A DNA stretch of 34,422 nucleotides from Gemmatimonadota bacterium (GCA_016871915.1 VHBP01000022.1:1-34422), one strand, 5' to 3'; positions 17,290 through 26,644 are shown, numbered from the stretch's first letter. Notes: generated by a model not told the origin, from the letters alone. A program made the numbers and translations.

Positions 17290-20200
17290 ATGTCGAGGTT
17301 CACCCCACCCCGGGTCATCCTGAGCGCCTTCCTGACGCTGGCGCTCATGGTCGGATCCCTTGGCGCGCAGGGCGCCACCGGTGTGATCACCGGAAAGGTC
17401 ACCGCGAAGGGGACCAATGAAGCGCTCGCCGAGACGCGCGTCGTCCTCGTGGGAACCGCGGTCGCGGTCTTCACGAACGCGCAGGGCGAGTACCGCATCC
17501 CGAACGCCCCGGTAGGCGCTCGCCAGGTGACGGCGTATCGCGTCGGGTACCAGGCGGCCACGGACACCGTCCGCGTCGTCGCGGGCCAGACCGCGACCCT
17601 CAACCTCTCGATGGCGGTCTCGCGCGTCCAGCTCTCGGACGTCGTCGTGACCGGCACGGTGGGGAACCAGGAGCGTCGCGCGCAGGCGGCGACCGTCGCC
17701 AGCGTCGACGTCGCGCAGATCGCCAAGGACTCCCCGGCCCAGAACGTCGGCCAGCTCCTCCAGTCGCGTGTACCGAGCGTCTCGGTGAGCTCCGCCTCGG
17801 GGACCGCCGGCACCTCGCGTCGCATCAACATCCGCGGCGCTGCCTCAGTCAACCTCTCCAACTCCCCGCTCGTCTTCGTCGACGGCATCCGCCTCGTCGA
17901 GGGGACGGTTGGGCTTGGCCAGAGTGGCCAGGTCGCCGACCGCCTCAACAACATCAACCCCGAGGATATCGAGTCCATCGAGGTGGTGAAGGGGCCAGCG
18001 GCCGCGACGCTCTACGGCGCCGACGCCTCCGCCGGCGTAATCCAGATCATCACTAAGAAGGGCCGCGCCGGGGTCCCGCGCTTCACGCAGAACCTCACCC
18101 TGGAGACCGGCGCGGTCGACCAGGCGTGGACCCCGCCCGACAACTACGCCAACTGCTCTGCGGCGCTCGTCGCCCCGACGAGCACCAACCCCCTCTGCCG
18201 CGGGCAGGCGGTCGGCGCGCTTGTCTCCGATAATCCGCTCGTCCGTGAAGGCGCCTTCCGTAAGGGCCAGATCGGGAACTTCGCCTACTCGGCGAGCGGG
18301 GGCGGTCAGGGGTACGGGTACTTCTTCTCGGTCAACCGTGACCAGCAGACCGGCACCCTCCCGAACAACGAGTTCGGGCGCTCGTCGCTCCGCACCAACT
18401 TCAACTTCGTCCCCGACGCGCGCGTGACCGTCAACGCGACGATCGGACTCCAACAGTCGCGCCTCCGCGCGCCGGACAACGACAACAACATCTTCGGCTA
18501 CCTCGGTGGCGGCCTCCTCGGCACTCCAACGAGCCGCACCGATGACGGCTCGGGGAACAACGGCTGGTTCGGCTTCAACCGCAACCTTGCCGCCATTCAG
18601 GCGATCGACCGCCAGCTCTACACCCGCGGGACCACCGCCGGCATCACCGTCAGCTACGTCCCGGTGAGCTGGTTCACCCACAAGCTCACCGTCGGTGGCG
18701 ACCTCACCTGGGATGAGCAGTACAACTACTTCCCGAAGAACGGCCGCACCCAATACGGCGGCCTGACCGACGGCGGTTCGAACAACCAGATCCGCAACTC
18801 AGTCCAGCGCTACACCTTCGACTACACCGCCAACGCGCGTCGCGAGTTCGGCGAGTCGAAGCAGTGGGAGCTCAATGCGACCGCCGGCATCCAAGCGATC
18901 ATGACCCGCAGCGAGGGGATCTCCGCGACGGGCACCGGCTTCGTCGTCAACAGCAACAACGTGATCAGCGCCGCCTCGCAGACCTCCGCCGGCGGCTCCG
19001 AGACGATGGTCCGTCAGCGCGGGTGGGTCGGCCAGGCGCAGCTCGGCCACCTCAACCGTCGCTTCCTCCAGGTCGGTGTCCGCGTCGATGAATTCTCAGT
19101 GTTCGGCGCCGAGGCCGACCCGGCGATCCTGCCGAAGGTCGGCGGGTCGTGGGTCGTCTCCGATGAGAACTTCTACGGCGGCTTCGCCTCGCTGGTGAAC
19201 ACCCTCCGCCTCCGCGCAGCGTGGGGCCAGACCGGGCGTGCCCCGGGCGCGGGCGCCTCACTCGTCACCCTCGCCGCCGCCCCGAGCATCTCGGGCACCT
19301 CGGCGATCGCCGGCGCGGTGCCGGCCAACCCCGGCAACGACAGTCTCCGGCCGGAGCGCGGGACCGAGATCGAAATGGGCTTCGATGCCAGCTTCCTCAA
19401 TGAGAAGCTCGCCCTCGAGGTGACCTACTTCGACAAAACCACCAACGACCTCATCCTGAGCCGGCCGCTCCCGCCGTCGCTCGGCTTCACCCAGAACCCG
19501 CAGGTCAACGTCGGGTCGGTGACGAACAAGGGGCTCGAGGTGACGCTCTCCACGACGCCGATCGAGATGCGCAACTTCCGCTGGGACCTCCGCGGCGGCT
19601 TCGCGACCCTGGAGAACACGCTGACCGACCTCGGTGGCATCAGCCCCTTCGGGACCCTCAATCGCTTCACCGAGGGGTACCAGCTCGGCTCGTGGGTCTC
19701 CAAGACCATCCGCAGCATCGATCAGACCACCGGCGTCGTCACCGTCTCCGACACGCTCGAGGCCGTGGGCAACGTCTTCCCAACGCTCGAGGGAACGCTG
19801 ACCAGTACGATGACCTTCTTCAATCAGCTCCGGGTCACCGCGCAGGTCGACACCAAGCAGGACTTCTTGGTTTACAACAACACGGAGTACTTCCGTGAGA
19901 CGCAGCTGGTCCGCTCGAATAACCGGTTGGACACCCTCGTCCTCCCGCGCCTCGAGCGCCTCCGCCGCTACGGCAACCCGACCGCCGGCAGGCCGGCCTT
20001 CGTCCAGCAGAACGGGAACGCCACCACGGTAGCCGAGGCGCGCGACGGCTTCCTTCAGCCGGGTGACTTCGTCCGACTGCGTGAGGTCGGAGTGACCTGG
20101 GACCTGCCGAAGGGCCTCGTCGGCTTCCTTGGTCCGGTCCAGACCGCCTCGCTCGGCTTCGCCATGCAGAACGTGAAGCTCTGGAAGGACAAGGGCTTCA

Positions 20201-20313
20201 CCGGCGCCGATCCTGAGGTCATCTCCAACGGCGCGACCCAGTTCGGTCGCGACGACTTCCTGACCCTCCCCAATCCACGAACCACCGTGGTGCGGCTCAA
20301 CCTGACCTTCTGA
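17290..20313 (+). CDS. SusC/RagA-type TonB-dependent outer-membrane receptor
   Basis: 1007 residues. GAGGAG about eight bases upstream and the signal peptide (VILSAFLTLALMVGSLGAQG) fix the start at 17290. A carboxypeptidase-regulatory-like domain follows (GVITGKVTAKGTNEALAE to about residue 110), then LSDVVVTGTVG. The plug domain has RRINIRGAASVNLSNSPLVF and IEVVKGPAAATLYGADASAG. A beta-barrel takes up the remaining 750 or so residues and ends in Phe (VVRLNLTF), as outer-membrane proteins often do. It should form a TonB-energised channel with the SusD-like lipoprotein encoded 12 bases downstream. No sugar- or peptide-degrading enzyme lies beside it, so the nutrient is unknown. It is divergent from an omega-amino acid aminotransferase gene. 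Confidence 0.94.
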   Translation: MSRFTPPRVILSAFLTLALMVGSLGAQGATGVITGKVTAKGTNEALAETRVVLVGTAVAVFTNAQGEYRIPNAPVGARQVTAYRVGYQAATDTVRVVAGQTATLNLSMAVSRVQLSDVVVTGTVGNQERRAQAATVASVDVAQIAKDSPAQNVGQLLQSRVPSVSVSSASGTAGTSRRINIRGAASVNLSNSPLVFVDGIRLVEGTVGLGQSGQVADRLNNINPEDIESIEVVKGPAAATLYGADASAGVIQIITKKGRAGVPRFTQNLTLETGAVDQAWTPPDNYANCSAALVAPTSTNPLCRGQAVGALVSDNPLVREGAFRKGQIGNFAYSASGGGQGYGYFFSVNRDQQTGTLPNNEFGRSSLRTNFNFVPDARVTVNATIGLQQSRLRAPDNDNNIFGYLGGGLLGTPTSRTDDGSGNNGWFGFNRNLAAIQAIDRQLYTRGTTAGITVSYVPVSWFTHKLTVGGDLTWDEQYNYFPKNGRTQYGGLTDGGSNNQIRNSVQRYTFDYTANARREFGESKQWELNATAGIQAIMTRSEGISATGTGFVVNSNNVISAASQTSAGGSETMVRQRGWVGQAQLGHLNRRFLQVGVRVDEFSVFGAEADPAILPKVGGSWVVSDENFYGGFASLVNTLRLRAAWGQTGRAPGAGASLVTLAAAPSISGTSAIAGAVPANPGNDSLRPERGTEIEMGFDASFLNEKLALEVTYFDKTTNDLILSRPLPPSLGFTQNPQVNVGSVTNKGLEVTLSTTPIEMRNFRWDLRGGFATLENTLTDLGGISPFGTLNRFTEGYQLGSWVSKTIRSIDQTTGVVTVSDTLEAVGNVFPTLEGTLTSTMTFFNQLRVTAQVDTKQDFLVYNNTEYFRETQLVRSNNRLDTLVLPRLERLRRYGNPTAGRPAFVQQNGNATTVAEARDGFLQPGDFVRLREVGVTWDLPKGLVGFLGPVQTASLGFAMQNVKLWKDKGFTGADPEVISNGATQFGRDDFLTLPNPRTTVVRLNLTF

Positions 20314-20325
20314 GGCCTGCCCAAC

Positions 20326-21582
20326 ATGCAATTTACTCGATTCTCCCGGGCGACCGTGCGACTGGCCGGCACGGCCGCGCTCCTCGCCTCGACCGCGTGC
20401 AGCGACTTCCTCACAGTGAAGAACCCGTCGGTCATCGACGCCGGGGCCGTCAATCCAGTGGACGATGCCGCTACCCTCGCCCTCTCGGGCCAGCAGTCGT
20501 ACTCCTCAGCCCTCGGCTGGCTGATCATGTACGGCTCCTGGTTCACCGGCGAGGCGCTCGTCTCCGAGACCTTCCCGACCCGCAATGAGTTTGGGCGGCG
20601 CGACGTGCTAGCCCAAAATGGCTCGCTCTCGAGCGACGTCTGGTTCCCGCTCTCCCAGGCGGCCGCCGGTAACAGCCTGATCATCAAACTCGCCCTTCCG
20701 ACGCCGGAGTCGAACATCAACTACGTCCGGGCGCATACCTGGCTGGGCTACGCCTTCACGTTGATGGCCGAACAGTTCTGCCAGGGAGTCGTCGCCGGAG
20801 GCCCACTCCTCTCGACCAACGACATGCTCGATTCGGCGATTACCAATTTCTCGGCGGCGATCGCGAAGGGCACAGCGAACGGGACGACGGCCGCGGTTCA
20901 GCTGGCAAACGTTGCCCGTGTCGGACGCGCCCGCGCCTACCTCCAGCGGCAGAATAAGGCCGCGGCGGCCGCGGATGCCGCGTTGGTCCCGGCCGGATTC
21001 GTCTTCTCCTTCACGCACCTCGACGACCCGACTAACCGCACCCGGTTGAGCAACCGGATGTGGCAGTTCACCTTCGACCGCGGGTCGATCTCGGTGGCGC
21101 CGGCCTTCCGCATCACCGACAATCGGATCGCGTACCGGCTCGGCAGTCAGGGCTCGCCGGTACTCGTGGCTCAGGACCCGAACTCTGGGGCCTTCGTGGT
21201 CCAGCAGAAGTATCCGACCTACGCCTCCCCGGTGCGCGTCGCCTCGAAGCTCGAGGCTGACTACATCGCCGCCGAGGCGGGGACGACGGCCAGTCGGATC
21301 AGCCTCATCAACGCGCGGCGTGCGGGGGGAGGTCAGGTGCCCTACGCCGGTGCGACCGATGATGCGAGCGTTCTTCAGGAATTGATGACACAGAAGTCAC
21401 TCGACTTCTACCTCGAGGGGCAGCGCCTCGGTGACTGGCGCCGCAACCCGACCAGTGTCACGAACATACCGGTCGCGGGCGCGCAGTACTTCAAGCCGGG
21501 GTTCCCGGCGATCGGAAACCAGACCTGCTATCCACTCCCGGTCTCAGAGACGGACAACAATCCGAACATCCCGAAGGGCTGA
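20326..21582 (+). CDS. SusD/RagB-like surface lipoprotein
   Basis: 418 residues, shorter than typical Bacteroides SusD proteins (about 500 or more). The signal peptide ends in LLASTAC with a probable lipidated Cys25 (the lipobox is imperfect), followed by SDFLTVKNPSVID, the usual SusD/RagB N-terminus. The body is helical with a TPR-like region (YVRAHTWLGYAFTLMAEQFC, then VARVGRARAYLQRQNK) and ends with the conserved LDFYLEGQRLGDWRRNP. SusD-like proteins cap the SusC channel on the cell surface and hold the substrate. The gene is 12 bases after the SusC gene, clearly in one operon, and is followed by a strong hairpin. The substrate is unknown. Confidence 0.92.
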   Translation: MQFTRFSRATVRLAGTAALLASTACSDFLTVKNPSVIDAGAVNPVDDAATLALSGQQSYSSALGWLIMYGSWFTGEALVSETFPTRNEFGRRDVLAQNGSLSSDVWFPLSQAAAGNSLIIKLALPTPESNINYVRAHTWLGYAFTLMAEQFCQGVVAGGPLLSTNDMLDSAITNFSAAIAKGTANGTTAAVQLANVARVGRARAYLQRQNKAAAAADAALVPAGFVFSFTHLDDPTNRTRLSNRMWQFTFDRGSISVAPAFRITDNRIAYRLGSQGSPVLVAQDPNSGAFVVQQKYPTYASPVRVASKLEADYIAAEAGTTASRISLINARRAGGGQVPYAGATDDASVLQELMTQKSLDFYLEGQRLGDWRRNPTSVTNIPVAGAQYFKPGFPAIGNQTCYPLPVSETDNNPNIPKG

Positions 21583-21601
21583 TCGGATCGGACCAGCAGG
21601 A

Positions 21602-21642
21602 TGAAACGGGGGGTGGCGCTGACGGCGTCACCCCCCGTTTCA
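21602..21642. terminator. Strong bidirectional hairpin terminator
   Basis: TGAAACGGGGGGTG (21602-21615) and its exact complement CACCCCCCGTTTCA (21629-21642) form a perfect 14-bp stem with a 13-base loop that can add three inner pairs. It lies 19 bases after the SusD stop and two bases before the stop of the convergent DUF4127 gene. The A/T-rich stem ends give a GTTTCA tail on either strand, suiting two-way termination. Confidence 0.8.
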
Positions 21643-21644
21643 CA

Positions 21645-23300
21645 TCAGCCACATCGTAGCGCGAAATCGAACGCCGCCTCAAAGGTCCGCCCCCATGGGA
21701 GCCGCACATCAATCGGCGAGGTGACTCGGCACCGCGTGCCGATCACACCTGAAAGATCGGTGGTCATCGTGACGCGCCCCCGCACCGCCACGCGGAGCTC
21801 ACTCTCGATCGTCGCTGTCTGCGCCGCCGTCAACCGGAAGGGATCCCAACCCCGCGCGTGAACCGAGGCGACCAGCGCCGGCCGGATCCGACTCTTGTAG
21901 AGATCATCGTCGAGCCATCGGTCGAGGAGGAAGGCCGCCTGCGAGGCCTGCCGATCGGGGAACAGTGCGACGGATGAATCATGCGCCACCAACCATCGCA
22001 CCACGCCATGCGCGACCGCGGTCCCCACCGCATTGCCCGCGGTGTTCCATCCGCCGTAGCCGACGAGCGACGCAAATAGGCCGCTAGAGACCAGGAGATC
22101 GGTCAGCGTCGTATCCGCTCCTTGGATTGAACCCGAGGGATCGACATCCGCGAGGATAACCGGGTACGCACTCTCTCGCACCAGCGCGGCGGCGCGCACG
22201 GATCTCTCGGGCGTGGCGCGGGCCGTATGGACAACGAGCTGGAGCGCGACCTCGTCCGGCGTTCTCGCGCCTCTGGCATCAGGGATCCGAGCCCCCGCGA
22301 GCCGGAGATGCGCCCGCACCGTTTCCGCGAGCGGCCGATCCTCGAACGGCATGAGGCGCGCGCTATCGTCGGGCGCCACATACTGGACGCCGACCAGCGG
22401 TGAACGTCCGCGAAGGGCCGTGAGCGCTCGCGCCACGAGCAGCATCCCGAACTCATCCGTCCCACTCTGGATGCTGATGCGCTCTTGGAGCCTACGCCGA
22501 GCGATCTGTGCCGTGAGCTGCTCCCGCTCACCGAGATGCACGCCGCGCGCACGGGCATCGTCCTGCGTGAAGACGAGATGCGTGAGCACACCCTCGGCGC
22601 TCAGATCCAACAGCGCCTCATGCACCCGCACGTTCCGCGCACGGGCCACCCGATACGCGGTCAAGATCGCCTCAGGGATCCGCGCCCGGAGTCGCACGAG
22701 CTCCTCGGCCTCCGCTGGGCGCATCGAGTCGGGCGCGATCTCCGCCCATCGGGCGAGCGCCTCGCGATACCCTTCGTTCTGGCCATCGGCGGTCGGCGCG
22801 AGCCGCATCAGACTCGCCGACGCGTAGATGGGGAGTCGTGGATACCGCGCACGGATCTCTCGAAGGAGCTGGAGACGAGCCAGCGCCTGCTCCACGTTCC
22901 CGCTTTCGAGGGTCCGTGAGGCGACGAGCCCACCGTAGGCGAGGAGATCGACCGAGACGATCACCGCATCCACCTGCGCAGTGTCGCGAGGACGCGCCGT
23001 CCTGCGCGGGGCGAGCGCGATCGTCGTACGCATCCAGCGCTGAACCGCGTCCGCGTCGGCCGGTTGCGTGAATCGGCCGAGGAGCTCGCGCGGTGGCGTC
23101 ACCACCGTCGCGCCCGCGATCGCCCCGATGCGCACAGGGAAGTCGACCGAGGAGGGCCGATCATCGAGCGGGATCAGCAGGAGGCGAGGCCCCTGTGTTT
23201 GGCCCGGCGACGGCCCTTGGCCGAGGACTGGCACCCCGAACAACAGCGCGGCGATGAGGATCCTGCCCCGGAGCCGGATCCTCATCACCTGCGTGCTCAC
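21645..23300 (-). CDS. DUF4127-family exported protein
   Basis: About 551 residues. The N-terminus is a signal peptide (RILIAALLFGVPVLGQG). The conserved stretches I associate with DUF4127 are RLLLIPLDDRPSSVDFP, VDAVIVSVDLLAYGGLVASR, ASLMRLAPTADGQNEGY and GYGGWNTAGNAVGTAVAHG. The biochemical function of this family is not known to me. The export signal places it in the periplasm or beyond. The GTG at 23300 overlaps the TGA of the upstream gene (GTGA) with AGGGA just before it, so I chose it; the ATG at 23285 is equally possible and removes five residues. It is the last gene of the FloA/NfeD run and ends at the shared terminator. Confidence 0.8.
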   Translation of the reverse strand: MSTQVMRIRLRGRILIAALLFGVPVLGQGPSPGQTQGPRLLLIPLDDRPSSVDFPVRIGAIAGATVVTPPRELLGRFTQPADADAVQRWMRTTIALAPRRTARPRDTAQVDAVIVSVDLLAYGGLVASRTLESGNVEQALARLQLLREIRARYPRLPIYASASLMRLAPTADGQNEGYREALARWAEIAPDSMRPAEAEELVRLRARIPEAILTAYRVARARNVRVHEALLDLSAEGVLTHLVFTQDDARARGVHLGEREQLTAQIARRRLQERISIQSGTDEFGMLLVARALTALRGRSPLVGVQYVAPDDSARLMPFEDRPLAETVRAHLRLAGARIPDARGARTPDEVALQLVVHTARATPERSVRAAALVRESAYPVILADVDPSGSIQGADTTLTDLLVSSGLFASLVGYGGWNTAGNAVGTAVAHGVVRWLVAHDSSVALFPDRQASQAAFLLDRWLDDDLYKSRIRPALVASVHARGWDPFRLTAAQTATIESELRVAVRGRVTMTTDLSGVIGTRCRVTSPIDVRLPWGRTFEAAFDFALRCG

Positions 23301-23695
23301 TCCATCCCTGGACACCGTCCTAAGATGGTGCTGACGACGATCGCCTGCCGGACATCGGCGGGGCGCTTGAGGGTGTGCAACACGGGATGCGGCGCCCGGG
23401 CGACCGGATGGACCACCGGACGCGGCCCACGCGGCCCCTCGGGAGCGGGCGACGGCACCGGCGCGCGGCGGGCGCTTGGCGCCTTGGGCGTGGGCCGCGC
23501 TGGTGGGGGCGCTGGCTTCCGCGGTCGAGCTGTCCCGCGCAGGATCTCTTCGAGATCGAAGATAATCTCCGGTGACGAGCGTTCGGGTTCCGACTCCCGC
23601 TCCAGCGGCGGCCGCTTGGCGCGCCGCTGCCACCGCTGAATCAGATCGATCAACCCCGCGGCGAGGATGAAGAGGACGGGAAGGAGCTGTTCCAC
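23297..23695 (-). CDS. Small membrane-anchored Pro-rich protein of unknown function
   Basis: 132 residues, starting with GTG. Residues 3-18 (QLLPVLFILAAGLIDLIQ) form one membrane segment, followed by a basic stretch (RWQRRAKRPP), an acidic stretch with PEIIFDLEEILRG, a long Pro/Ala/Arg-rich linker, and a short conserved-looking C-terminal tail (RPADVRQAIVVSTILGRC). The layout suggests a protein anchored with its tail in the cytoplasm, where the tail could bind a partner. The tail resembles a short ending I have seen on other small anchored proteins, but I can name no family. It lies 28 bases after floA and overlaps the DUF4127 start, so it is probably co-expressed with the flotillin. Confidence 0.65.
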   Translation of the reverse strand: MEQLLPVLFILAAGLIDLIQRWQRRAKRPPLERESEPERSSPEIIFDLEEILRGTARPRKPAPPPARPTPKAPSARRAPVPSPAPEGPRGPRPVVHPVARAPHPVLHTLKRPADVRQAIVVSTILGRCPGME

Positions 23696-23723
23696 GAGTC
23701 GCTATCGATGAAGGATCGGTCGA

Positions 23724-24695
23724 TCAGCGCGGCTTGGCCGGCGTCGGTGGCTCATCGCCCCCGGCGATGGCACTCCGCATCGCGGTATCGGCCTGCACGT
23801 TCTTCATCTTGTAATAGTCCATGATCCCGAGGTTCCCCTGCTTGAACGCCTCGGCCATCGCGCGCGGCACCTCGGCCTCGGCCTCGACGACGCGGGCGCG
23901 CATCTCCTGCTCGAGCGCCACCGCCATCGCCCGGCGCTCCTCCGCCTTCGCCTGCGCGATCTGCTTGTCGGCGTTCGCCTGGTCGATCTGCAGCTTGGCC
24001 CCGATGTTCTCTCCGACATCGACATCGGCGATGTCAATCGAGAGGATCTCATAGGCTGTCCCGGCGTCGAGCCCCTTGCTCAGGATGTGCTTGGAGATGT
24101 GATCGGGATTCTCGAGCACGTCCTTGTGGTTCTCCGCAGAACCGATGGTGCTCACCATCCCCTCGCCCACGCGGGCGATGATCGTCTCCTCACCGGCGCC
24201 ACCGACGAGGCGATCGATGTTCGTGCGCACCGTCACGCGCGAGACCGCGATCAGCTGGATCCCGTTCTTCGCGATCGCCGCGATCTTCGGCGTCTCGATC
24301 ACCTTCGGGATCACCGACATCTTCACCGCCTCGAGCACGTCGCGCCCCGCGAGGTCGATCGCCGCCGCGCGCTGGAAGGTGAGCGGGATGTTCGCCTTGT
24401 CGGCGGAGATGAGCGCATTCACCACGCGCACCACGTTCCCGCCCGCGAGATAGTGCGCCTCGAGCTCGTTGAGCGAGATCGAGAGCCCCGCCTTCACCGC
24501 ACCGATGCGCGCCGTGATCACCGTGCCCGGCGGCACGCGCCGGAGCCGCATCCCGACGAGCGTCGAGAGGCCCACGTAGGCCCCGGAGGCCCAAGCCGCC
24601 ACCCAGAGGTTGACGGGGACGAGGAAGAGGAGGACGCCGAGCCCCGCGATCACGAGGAGGAGGAGTCCGATACCACCACCAATCAGTTCAGCCAT
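23724..24695 (-). CDS. floA: Flotillin-like protein FloA
   Basis: 323 residues, close to the usual 330. It has an N-terminal membrane hairpin ([19 protein letters not shown], then [16 protein letters not shown]), the linker [17 protein letters not shown], an SPFH-like domain ([39 protein letters not shown]), and a coiled-coil end rich in Glu/Ala ([20 protein letters not shown]) followed by [19 protein letters not shown]. FloA proteins organise functional membrane microdomains. nfeD lies 23 bases upstream, the known partner arrangement. No strong ribosome-binding site is seen before the ATG. Confidence 0.95.
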   Translation of the reverse strand: MAELIGGGIGLLLLVIAGLGVLLFLVPVNLWVAAWASGAYVGLSTLVGMRLRRVPPGTVITARIGAVKAGLSISLNELEAHYLAGGNVVRVVNALISADKANIPLTFQRAAAIDLAGRDVLEAVKMSVIPKVIETPKIAAIAKNGIQLIAVSRVTVRTNIDRLVGGAGEETIIARVGEGMVSTIGSAENHKDVLENPDHISKHILSKGLDAGTAYEILSIDIADVDVGENIGAKLQIDQANADKQIAQAKAEERRAMAVALEQEMRARVVEAEAEVPRAMAEAFKQGNLGIMDYYKMKNVQADTAMRSAIAGGDEPPTPAKPR

Positions 24696-24718
24696 GTCAG
24701 GTCATCTCAGAGTAAAGG

Positions 24719-26077
24719 TCAAACAACACGACGCACCACGATGCGGTTCCCCTCCATGCGCGTGACGACGATCGGCACACCAGCCGCGATCATCTCTCCT
24801 TCGGAGACCACGTCCACGCGCACCCCGTCGATGAGAGCGATCCCGGCAGGACGCAGCGGCGTCGCCGTCTGCCCCTGCTGTCCCACATGGGTCGTCGGGG
24901 CCACCACCGGCGCCGGCGGCGCATCCCCCATCCCCTGCGGGAGGGACGCATCGAGCACCAACTGCCGACTGAAGGGCGTATGCCGGATGAATCGGAAGGC
25001 GACGAGGCTCCCGATCAGCGCGACGATCATCGCCAATGCGACGCGCCCCATCGCCCCGAAGAACGCCGCCATCGTCGACCCATGACCGATCAGGCTCAAC
25101 GAGAAGCCGGCGAGCGTCGAGATGATCCCCGCGATCCCCGCGATCCCGAACCCGGGGATCACGAAGACCTCAAGTGTGATCAGCGTCAGCCCGAGCCCCA
25201 CGAGGATCAGCTCCTCCCACCCCACGAGCTCCACCGTGTAGTGGCCCGCGAGGACGAGGATGAGACTCAGGATCCCGAGCCCACCCGGCACACCGAACCC
25301 CGGCGTCCTGAGTTCGATGATGATCCCGAGCGTCGCGATCGAGAGAAGGAGCGAGGCCACCACCGGATGCGTGAGCAGTCGGACGAACCCCTCGCCCCAG
25401 TTGGGTGAAAGTCGCACGATCTCGGCGGTGCCGAGGTCGATCCCGTTGAGCAACGAATCCAAGGTGTTCGCCTGACGATCGGCGACCTGCCGCGCCAACG
25501 CCTCGTTCGTCGTCAGCGCCAGCAGCTTGCCCTTCGGACTGAGCCCAGGGATCTCGACGTCGCGGTCTACCATCGCCTCCGCGATCGCGAGCGGACGTCC
25601 GCGGCTCTCCGCTGTCGCGCGGAACTCTTTCCGGACATACGAGACCGTCTTCTCCTCCACCGGGCTCGCCTCGCCGCCGGTGGGACTCAGCTGCACCGGG
25701 GTCGCGGCGCCGATCGTCGCTCCCTCGGTCATCACGATCTCCTTCGCGGCGAGACTGATCAGCGCCCCCGCGGAGATCGCGCGGCGATTCACGAAGGCGA
25801 TCGTGCGCACTGGCGACGCGAGGAGCGCGTCACGGATCACCACGGCGGCATCGACGCGGCCACCGAAGGTATTGATATCGAGGATCAAGGCATCGGCCTG
25901 GGACTCCTCCGCCTCGGCGAGTGCCCGCTTCACGAACGGGGCGAGCCCCATGTCGATCGTCCCCTCGATCGGGATGACGATGACGCGCGGAGCGGATTGG
26001 GCGACGGCCGTGGTCGCGAGCGACACGAGCGACGCGACGGTCAGGAGGGCGGTTCGACGGAAGGAGGTCCAGAGCAC
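24719..26077 (-). CDS. nfeD: NfeD-family membrane serine protease (ClpP class)
   Basis: 452 residues. A signal peptide (TALLTVASLVSLATTAVAQS) precedes a ClpP-like protease domain with ILDINTFGGRVDAAV, the nucleophile Ser102 in RRAISAGALISLAA, and the general base Lys143 in VEEKTVSYVRKEF. The spacing of 41 between them equals that of the archaeal 1510-N protease (Ser97/Lys138). About five membrane segments follow (VVASLLLSIATLGIIIEL, LGILSLILVLAGHY, ELILVGLGLTLITLEVFV and others), and the protein ends with an OB-like NfeD domain (PAGIALIDGVRVDVVSEGE). This is the long form. Partner flotillin FloA is encoded 23 bases downstream. The protease faces the outside and is thought to cut membrane-linked proteins. 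Confidence 0.95.
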   Translation of the reverse strand: MLWTSFRRTALLTVASLVSLATTAVAQSAPRVIVIPIEGTIDMGLAPFVKRALAEAEESQADALILDINTFGGRVDAAVVIRDALLASPVRTIAFVNRRAISAGALISLAAKEIVMTEGATIGAATPVQLSPTGGEASPVEEKTVSYVRKEFRATAESRGRPLAIAEAMVDRDVEIPGLSPKGKLLALTTNEALARQVADRQANTLDSLLNGIDLGTAEIVRLSPNWGEGFVRLLTHPVVASLLLSIATLGIIIELRTPGFGVPGGLGILSLILVLAGHYTVELVGWEELILVGLGLTLITLEVFVIPGFGIAGIAGIISTLAGFSLSLIGHGSTMAAFFGAMGRVALAMIVALIGSLVAFRFIRHTPFSRQLVLDASLPQGMGDAPPAPVVAPTTHVGQQGQTATPLRPAGIALIDGVRVDVVSEGEMIAAGVPIVVTRMEGNRIVVRRVV

Positions 26078-26119
26078 AGCGCTACCCGGGAGAGAGGTCT
26101 ACTGGAAGATACCCCGCGG

Positions 26120-26626
26120 TCAGTAGGAACGGGGCTCTGGCGGGCGCCGGTTCTGCCAGTGTCGCCAGCAGGCGACGAGTCCGCCGATCACGGAGCCGAA
26201 CCAGATGAGATCGCCGACGCGACGCAGCTGATCGGCGATCGCGAGATCGCTCCGTAGGAGGTCGAAGGTTCGGAGGAGGTAGTTCCAGTCGTGGTCGTCC
26301 CCTTCGCCCCCCATCGAGACGAGTGGAAGCTCCAGCGCCCGCGCATCCCCGACGTACCACGAGAGGTCGCCGAGGGCCGCCGCGAGCCAGAGGCCGGCGA
26401 TCGCGATTCCCACCCCATCCCGGGTGCGCCACATCAGCGCCCCAGCCCCAATCGGGACCAGGAGCTGCATCAGCGACCCACCGGCAATGGTCATGAACTC
26501 GTTCCCGAAGAGCGCAAAGAAGAGGTGGCCGAACTCGTGTGCCCCGAAGGTGATTCCCCCGAAGAGACCCCGGCCGATCTCCCGGAATGGGCCACGGGCC
26601 TGTGCGGCGACGAAGAGGAGGACCAC
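26120..26626 (-). CDS. Integral membrane protein with HExxH motif, putative metalloprotease
   Basis: 168 residues with about four membrane segments. The first long segment carries FGAHEFGHLFFALFG, with His30, Glu31 and His34 as a zinc HExxH motif inside or next to the membrane, as in site-2 protease-like peptidases. Other segments are GGSLMQLLVPIGAGALMW, VGIAIAGLWLAAALGDLSW and LIWFGSVIGGLVACW. The loop DDHDWNYLLRTFDLL could supply a third ligand; the usual M50 NxxPxxxxDG motif is not present, so activity is unproven. The start is a GTG 18 bases after the peroxidase stop; the frame is closed just upstream by a TAG. It sits between a di-heme peroxidase gene and nfeD. Confidence 0.65.
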   Translation of the reverse strand: MVLLFVAAQARGPFREIGRGLFGGITFGAHEFGHLFFALFGNEFMTIAGGSLMQLLVPIGAGALMWRTRDGVGIAIAGLWLAAALGDLSWYVGDARALELPLVSMGGEGDDHDWNYLLRTFDLLRSDLAIADQLRRVGDLIWFGSVIGGLVACWRHWQNRRPPEPRSY

Positions 26627-26644
26627 CAGACGCCACCACGTGGT

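Noticed and set aside
17148-17978. Upstream extension of the aminotransferase frame, giving 720 residues
   Set aside because: The added 277 residues are antisense to the SusC start and unlike any transaminase domain. The family N-terminus begins at 17147.
19258-20331. Minus-strand open frame of 357 codons opposite the SusC gene
   Set aside because: It is a mirror of the barrel-coding sequence, with composition unlike real proteins in the window.
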